A stretch of 64,000 nucleotides of DNA, taken from assembly GCA_023664665.1 (NCBI GenBank), contig JAMPEY010000002.1:23298-87297 (forward strand), read 5' to 3'. Below are positions 60,730-64,000 of the stretch, in pieces. A program made the position numbers and the translations under genes. The DNA comes from Lachnoclostridium sp. GTDB lineage: Bacteria; Bacillota; Clostridia; Lachnospirales; Lachnospiraceae. The notes beneath the pieces are model-generated. The model saw nothing but the letters and a program-made list of their open reading frames with translations, made no database searches and was not told where the DNA came from. Numbering within the stretch: position 1 is the first letter of the stretch; the number at the start of each line of letters is the position of its first letter.

Positions 60730-63495
60730 GTGTCTGAAACAAAGAAATTGGTATTAGGAATTCTGGCACATGTGGATGCAGGAAAGACCACACTGGCGGA
60801 GGCGGCGCTTTATTTGGGCGGACAGCTCAAGAGACTCGGCAGGGTGGATCATGCAGATGCTTTTTTGGATAATTTTGCATTGGAGCGGGAGAGAGGCATT
60901 ACAATTTTTTCCAAACAGGCGCGTTTGCAATGGAACGATACGGAGATAATCCTTTTGGATACGCCGGGGCATGTTGATTTTGCGGCGGAGATGGAACGGA
61001 CCCTTCAGGTTTTGGATTATGCGGTGTTAGTAATAAACGGCGCGGACGGCGTGCAGGGGCATACCCGTACATTATGGAAGCTTTTGGAGCGGTATGGTAT
61101 ACCGGCTTTTTTGTTTGTCAATAAAATGGACCAGCCGGGCAGAGACGGGGCGGCGCTTATGGAGAGCTTAAAGCGTCAACTCGACGGAAACTGTGTGGCT
61201 TTTTCTGAGACGGATTATGAAAGGATACAGGGAAGGTACAGTGAGCATGGGGCGGCAGGAAGCGATAAGGCGGGGCAAACCTTGACGGCGCAGACCATGG
61301 AGGAAATTGCAACCTGTGGGGAAGATTTGATGGACAGTTATCTGGAGCAGGGGAACCTGACACAGGAACAGATTGCGCAGGCAATAGCGCGGCGCAGGCT
61401 GTTTCCCTGTTATTTTGGCTCGGCTCTTAGAGTGGAAGGGGTGGAAGAACTTTTAAACGGGATTGTGCAGTATGGGATACAGCCCTTTTATCCTGAGGAA
61501 TTTGGGGCAAAGGTGTTTAAAATTTCCCGTGATGTAAATGGTGTCAGACTTACCCAGTTGAAGGTTACAGGGGGAGAACTGAGGGTAAAGATGCAAATAG
61601 ATAACCATGGGGGCTTATCCTCGGAAGAGGAATCTTTTCAGGAAAAGATAGATCAACTGCGCATTTACAACGGAAGCGGATATGAGGCGGTTGGAAGCGT
61701 AAAGGCAGGCGGCGTCTGTGCAGTAACGGGACTTACAAAAACCTTTGCGGGACAGGGGCTGGGGGCGGAAGAGGACAATGAACTGCCTGTATTGGAGCCG
61801 GTTTTAACTTATCGGATAGCTTTGCCGGAAGGGGAAGATGCGGTGCGCGTACTAGGACAGCTTAAACAGTTGGAAGAAGAGGAACCGCTTTTGCATATTG
61901 TATGGCAGGAAAAAAGCAGAGAAATCCATGCTCAGGTAATGGGTGATGTGCAGATAGAGGTGTTGCGCAAGATGATTGCGGAGAGGTTTCACATAGAAGT
62001 GGATTTTTGCGCCGGCAGTATTATGTATAAGGAAACCATAGCGGGGAACGCAGTGGGCATCGGGCATTTTGAACCCCTTCGGCATTATGCGGAGGTGCAG
62101 CTGTTTTTGGAACCGGGAGAGCGGGGAAGCGGGCTGCAGTTTGCCAGCTTGTGCAGTGAGGATGTGCTGGACAGGAATTGGCAGAGACTGATACTGACGC
62201 ATCTGGAGGAAAAGGTTCATGTGGGAGTCCTTACGGGTTCTCCGATTACGGATATGCGGATTCTTTTGGTAGCCGGCAGAGCGCATACAAAGCATACGGA
62301 GGGCGGAGATTTCAGACAGGCTACTTATCGGGCGCTCAGGCAGGGATTGATGAGCGTTGAGAGTGTGCTTTTGGAGCCTGTGTTTGCCTTTGTATTGGAA
62401 TTGCCCTCGGAGCATCTGGGGCGAGCCATGTCGGACATACAGCGTATGAAGGGCTGTATTCATTCCTCCGAAAGTTTTGATGTGCCTATGACAGGATGTG
62501 GGCGCAGCATCCTTACAGGCAGGGCGCCGGTGGCTTCCATGAGAGATTATCAAAAGGAAGTAAATGCTTATACTCATGGTGAAGGGCATCTTTCCTGTGT
62601 CTTGGACGGTTATGAGCCTTGTCACAACGGGGAGGAAGTGATTGCCGGATGCGGTTATGACCCGGAGGCGGATTTGGAGAACCCTTCCGGTTCCGTGTTT
62701 TGTGCCCATGGAGCAGGCTTTATCGTTCCGTGGCATCAAGTGCCGGAATATGCCCATTTGGAGATTCCCGAAAAAATTTTGAAGCTTGTGCGGAAAGAGG
62801 ATGCGCCGGACCATATGACAGCACAAGAATCCGGCGTGTGGAAAATCGGGCGGCATATAGAAAACAGCGCATCGGAGAAGTATATCACTCAGGAGGAGAT
62901 AGACGCTATTTTCAGGCAGACCTATGGGAAGAGGGAGAAGGATGCCGATGCAAGCAGGCGTTATCATGTAAGGCGCAGAGAGGTTTATGACGGCGGGAAA
63001 AAGACTTCCGGATTTCAGGGATTGAAAGAAGTGAAGGAGCGTTGTCTGTTGGTGGACGGTTATAATATTATCTTTGCATGGGAAGAGCTTCGTAATTTGG
63101 CGCAGATAAATCTGGACAGTGCAAGGGATCGTCTTATGGATATCATGAGCAATTATCAAGGCATGCAGGGCGGTATCCTGATTTTGGTTTTTGACGCTTA
63201 TAAGGTGAAGGGAAATCCCGGCAGCGCCATACGATATCACAATATCCATGTGATTTATACAAAGGAGGCGGAGACTGCGGACCAATATATCGAAAAAGCC
63301 GTTCATGAAATGGCGGACAAATATCAGGTCACGGTAGCTACATCCGATGCCTTGGAGCAGATGATCATCTGGGGTGCCGGAGCGCTTCGCATGTCTGCGG
63401 GAGAATTGTATGAAGCAGTGGAAGCAGCTTTAAAAAAGCTTCGGGAAGAATACACAGATAAAGATACCAAATTTACCTTTCGCCCTTTTGCATGA
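60730..63495 (+). CDS. TetM/EF-G-like translation GTPase fused to a YacP/Rae1 NYN ribonuclease
   Basis: A 921-residue fusion. Residues about 1-650 follow the ribosomal-protection GTPase plan: G1 LAHVDAGKTT (13-21), RGITIFSKQ, DTPGHVDFA, NKMDQPG, then EF-G-like domains with GSGLQFASLC and APVASMRDYQKEVNAY. A charged linker (about 670-765) leads to an NYN domain (about 770-915) very like Bacillus YacP/Rae1: VDGYN (Asp776), ETADQYIEK (Asp851) and ATSD (Asp873). Rae1 cuts mRNA in the ribosomal A site. GTG 60730 behind GGGAGGG is preferred to TTG 60715. It need not confer tetracycline resistance. Confidence 0.9.
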   Translation: MSETKKLVLGILAHVDAGKTTLAEAALYLGGQLKRLGRVDHADAFLDNFALERERGITIFSKQARLQWNDTEIILLDTPGHVDFAAEMERTLQVLDYAVLVINGADGVQGHTRTLWKLLERYGIPAFLFVNKMDQPGRDGAALMESLKRQLDGNCVAFSETDYERIQGRYSEHGAAGSDKAGQTLTAQTMEEIATCGEDLMDSYLEQGNLTQEQIAQAIARRRLFPCYFGSALRVEGVEELLNGIVQYGIQPFYPEEFGAKVFKISRDVNGVRLTQLKVTGGELRVKMQIDNHGGLSSEEESFQEKIDQLRIYNGSGYEAVGSVKAGGVCAVTGLTKTFAGQGLGAEEDNELPVLEPVLTYRIALPEGEDAVRVLGQLKQLEEEEPLLHIVWQEKSREIHAQVMGDVQIEVLRKMIAERFHIEVDFCAGSIMYKETIAGNAVGIGHFEPLRHYAEVQLFLEPGERGSGLQFASLCSEDVLDRNWQRLILTHLEEKVHVGVLTGSPITDMRILLVAGRAHTKHTEGGDFRQATYRALRQGLMSVESVLLEPVFAFVLELPSEHLGRAMSDIQRMKGCIHSSESFDVPMTGCGRSILTGRAPVASMRDYQKEVNAYTHGEGHLSCVLDGYEPCHNGEEVIAGCGYDPEADLENPSGSVFCAHGAGFIVPWHQVPEYAHLEIPEKILKLVRKEDAPDHMTAQESGVWKIGRHIENSASEKYITQEEIDAIFRQTYGKREKDADASRRYHVRRREVYDGGKKTSGFQGLKEVKERCLLVDGYNIIFAWEELRNLAQINLDSARDRLMDIMSNYQGMQGGILILVFDAYKVKGNPGSAIRYHNIHVIYTKEAETADQYIEKAVHEMADKYQVTVATSDALEQMIIWGAGALRMSAGELYEAVEAALKKLREEYTDKDTKFTFRPFA

Positions 63496-63596
63496 TATGC
63501 AGACAATGTTTTTGCGGATAAAAGAACAAAAATAGCTGCTTTTGTCGCAATTATTAAAAAATTCAGAAGAAAATTAAAAAAATTAGAAAAAAGTTA

Positions 63597-63625
63597 TTGC
63601 AATATTTGAAAGGTTGTGCTAGTAT
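63597..63625 (+). promoter_or_regulatory. promoter of tRNA-Lys
   Basis: TTGCAA (63597-63602), 17 bases, TAGTAT (63620-63625) with TGC before it (extended -10). The stretch 63496-63658 holds this promoter and otherwise only A+T-rich sequence. Confidence 0.6.
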
Positions 63626-63658
63626 ATTTTTTGTGTTGTAGCAGACAATATAGAAAGC

Positions 63659-63731
63659 GCACCGCTAGCTCAGTTGGTAGAGCACCTGACTCTTAATCAG
63701 GGTGTCCAGGGTTCGAGCCCCTGGCGGTGCA
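63659..63731 (+). tRNA. tRNA-Lys (CTT)
   Basis: A 73-base cloverleaf: acceptor GCACCGC/GCGGTGC, D-arm AGCTCAGTTGG, anticodon loop CTCTTAA with CTT, T-arm CAGGG-TTCGAGC-CCCTG and discriminator A at 63731. CCA is not encoded. It is followed 118 bases later by the end of a tyrosine recombinase gene on the other strand, so it may be the attachment site of a mobile element. Confidence 0.95.
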
Positions 63732-63748
63732 CACACTCCTCTTATGGG

Positions 63749-63812
63749 GGAGCGCAAAGTACTGATTTTGAGGACATAGGAGCCTTGGGGTCGGTACTTT
63801 TTCTTTTGCTCC
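63749..63812 (+). terminator. hairpin after tRNA-Lys, possible terminator
   Basis: GGAGC...AAAGTAC (63749-63762) pairs imperfectly with GTACTTT...GCTCC (63794-63812) around a 31-base loop; the downstream arm contains TTTTTCTTTT. It may end the tRNA transcript. Other explanation: a recombinase arm site. Confidence 0.35.
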
Positions 63813-63820
63813 GGGTCTTT

Positions 63821-63850
63821 AGACACCCTGACCCATTGGAAAGGGTGTCT
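63821..63850. repeat. inverted repeat sharing sequence with tRNA-Lys
   Basis: AGACACCCT (63821-63829) and AGGGTGTCT (63842-63850) are perfect 9-base arms. GACACCCTGA (63822-63831) is the inverted complement of TCAGGGTGTC inside tRNA-Lys (63697-63706). The right arm overlaps the recombinase stop codon. Confidence 0.6.
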
Positions 63851-64000
63851 AGTAACCCCTGCTGAAAAAGATGGGATCCAGAGGGTAAATGTCGGCTCCC
63901 AGCATCCGGCACTGTGCGGCAAGGGAACTGTAACTTTTTGTGACCGTATAGTCATAATGTCCCATGAATACCCTTAAATATTCCAGATTACCGCCTCCCA
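63849..64000 (-). CDS. tyrosine recombinase/integrase, C-terminal fragment
   Basis: Only the last 49 residues are in the window; the gene continues beyond position 64000. The visible frame includes LEYLRVFMGHYDYTVTKSY, with the box II Gly-His followed nine residues later by the catalytic Tyr (H-x8-Y), exactly as in phage and conjugative-element integrases. The end ADIYPLDPIFFSRGY followed by TAG is of the type seen in integrases of Clostridia elements. It reads toward tRNA-Lys, a common attachment target. Short length limits the identification. Confidence 0.75.
   Translation of the reverse strand, partial: GGGNLEYLRVFMGHYDYTVTKSYSSLAAQCRMLGADIYPLDPIFFSRGY

Noticed and set aside
61852-63306. 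484-codon open frame on the minus strand
   Set aside because: It lies fully inside the GTPase/NYN gene in antisense, has no ribosome binding site and shows no domain; it is a shadow of the plus-strand codon usage.
60730-63495. Tetracycline resistance gene
   Set aside because: The GTPase part resembles TetM only as a family; it is fused to a nuclease, sits among housekeeping genes and shows no sign of a mobile resistance element, so resistance is not claimed.

Overview
The window looks like chromosome from a spore-forming Clostridia, most likely a Lachnospiraceae-type Firmicute. The evidence is the yaaO/yaaR/holB/ricT/trmN6/rsmI gene order known from Bacillus and relatives, spmA and spmB, CotF-like coat proteins, AGGAGG-type ribosome binding sites, frequent TTG/GTG starts, and five tRNA genes that do not encode CCA. 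No rRNA, CRISPR array or complete insertion sequence was seen.

Layout. 1-400: tRNA-Tyr (cut by the window edge), initiator tRNA-Met and tRNA-Phe with a terminator. 620-9200: a housekeeping run on the + strand (HD protein, Orn/Lys/Arg decarboxylase-like, pyruvate kinase, guanylate-kinase-like, YaaR, HolB, RicT, TrmN6-like, RsmI, small Cys protein). 9300-14630: sporulation genes. Two CotF-like proteins are followed by spmA and spmB, which are split by an inserted unit with its own promoter: a FapA/DUF342 protein with ten 26-residue repeats and an HD-GYP protein whose receiver domain lacks the phospho-Asp. 14636-22892 (- strand): AEC transporter, DUF885 protein, and a response regulator / kinase / VTC / DUF4956 / beta-helix lipoprotein cluster. 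Matching direct repeats lie in front of both the regulator and the VTC gene. 23119-26798: ureohydrolase, RsmB/NOP-type methyltransferase, DUF4143 ATPase.

26967-41430 is a visibly A+T-rich surface polysaccharide cluster. It has an SGNH hydrolase, Wzx-like flippase, asparagine-synthase-like amidotransferase, two acyltransferases, Wzy-like polymerase, Wzz-like protein, one GT4 glycosyltransferase, DegT aminotransferase, Gfo/Idh oxidoreductase, UDP-glucose dehydrogenase, an epimerase, and a GtrII-type glucosyltransferase gene broken in frame at a run of seven G. The aminotransferase, N-acetyltransferase and oxidoreductase together match a Wlb/Wbp route to a 3-acetamido uronic acid. 41467-42839 holds poorly known small genes, one frameshifted. 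42943-49285 has an XRE regulator, two O-antigen-ligase-like proteins, an AI-2E-type transporter, tRNA-Pro and a GT87/PMT-like membrane protein.

49454-63495 returns to housekeeping-type content: rubrerythrin, RlmI-like methyltransferase, small regulator, zinc-ribbon membrane proteins, a MoxR/DUF58/transglutaminase operon, GH3 glycosidase, and an ArsP_2-type metal exporter. It ends with a TetM/EF-G-like GTPase fused to a YacP/Rae1 NYN ribonuclease. The right edge carries tRNA-Lys(CTT) and, 118 bases beyond it on the other strand, the C-terminus of a tyrosine recombinase, which suggests an integrated mobile element continuing outside the window.
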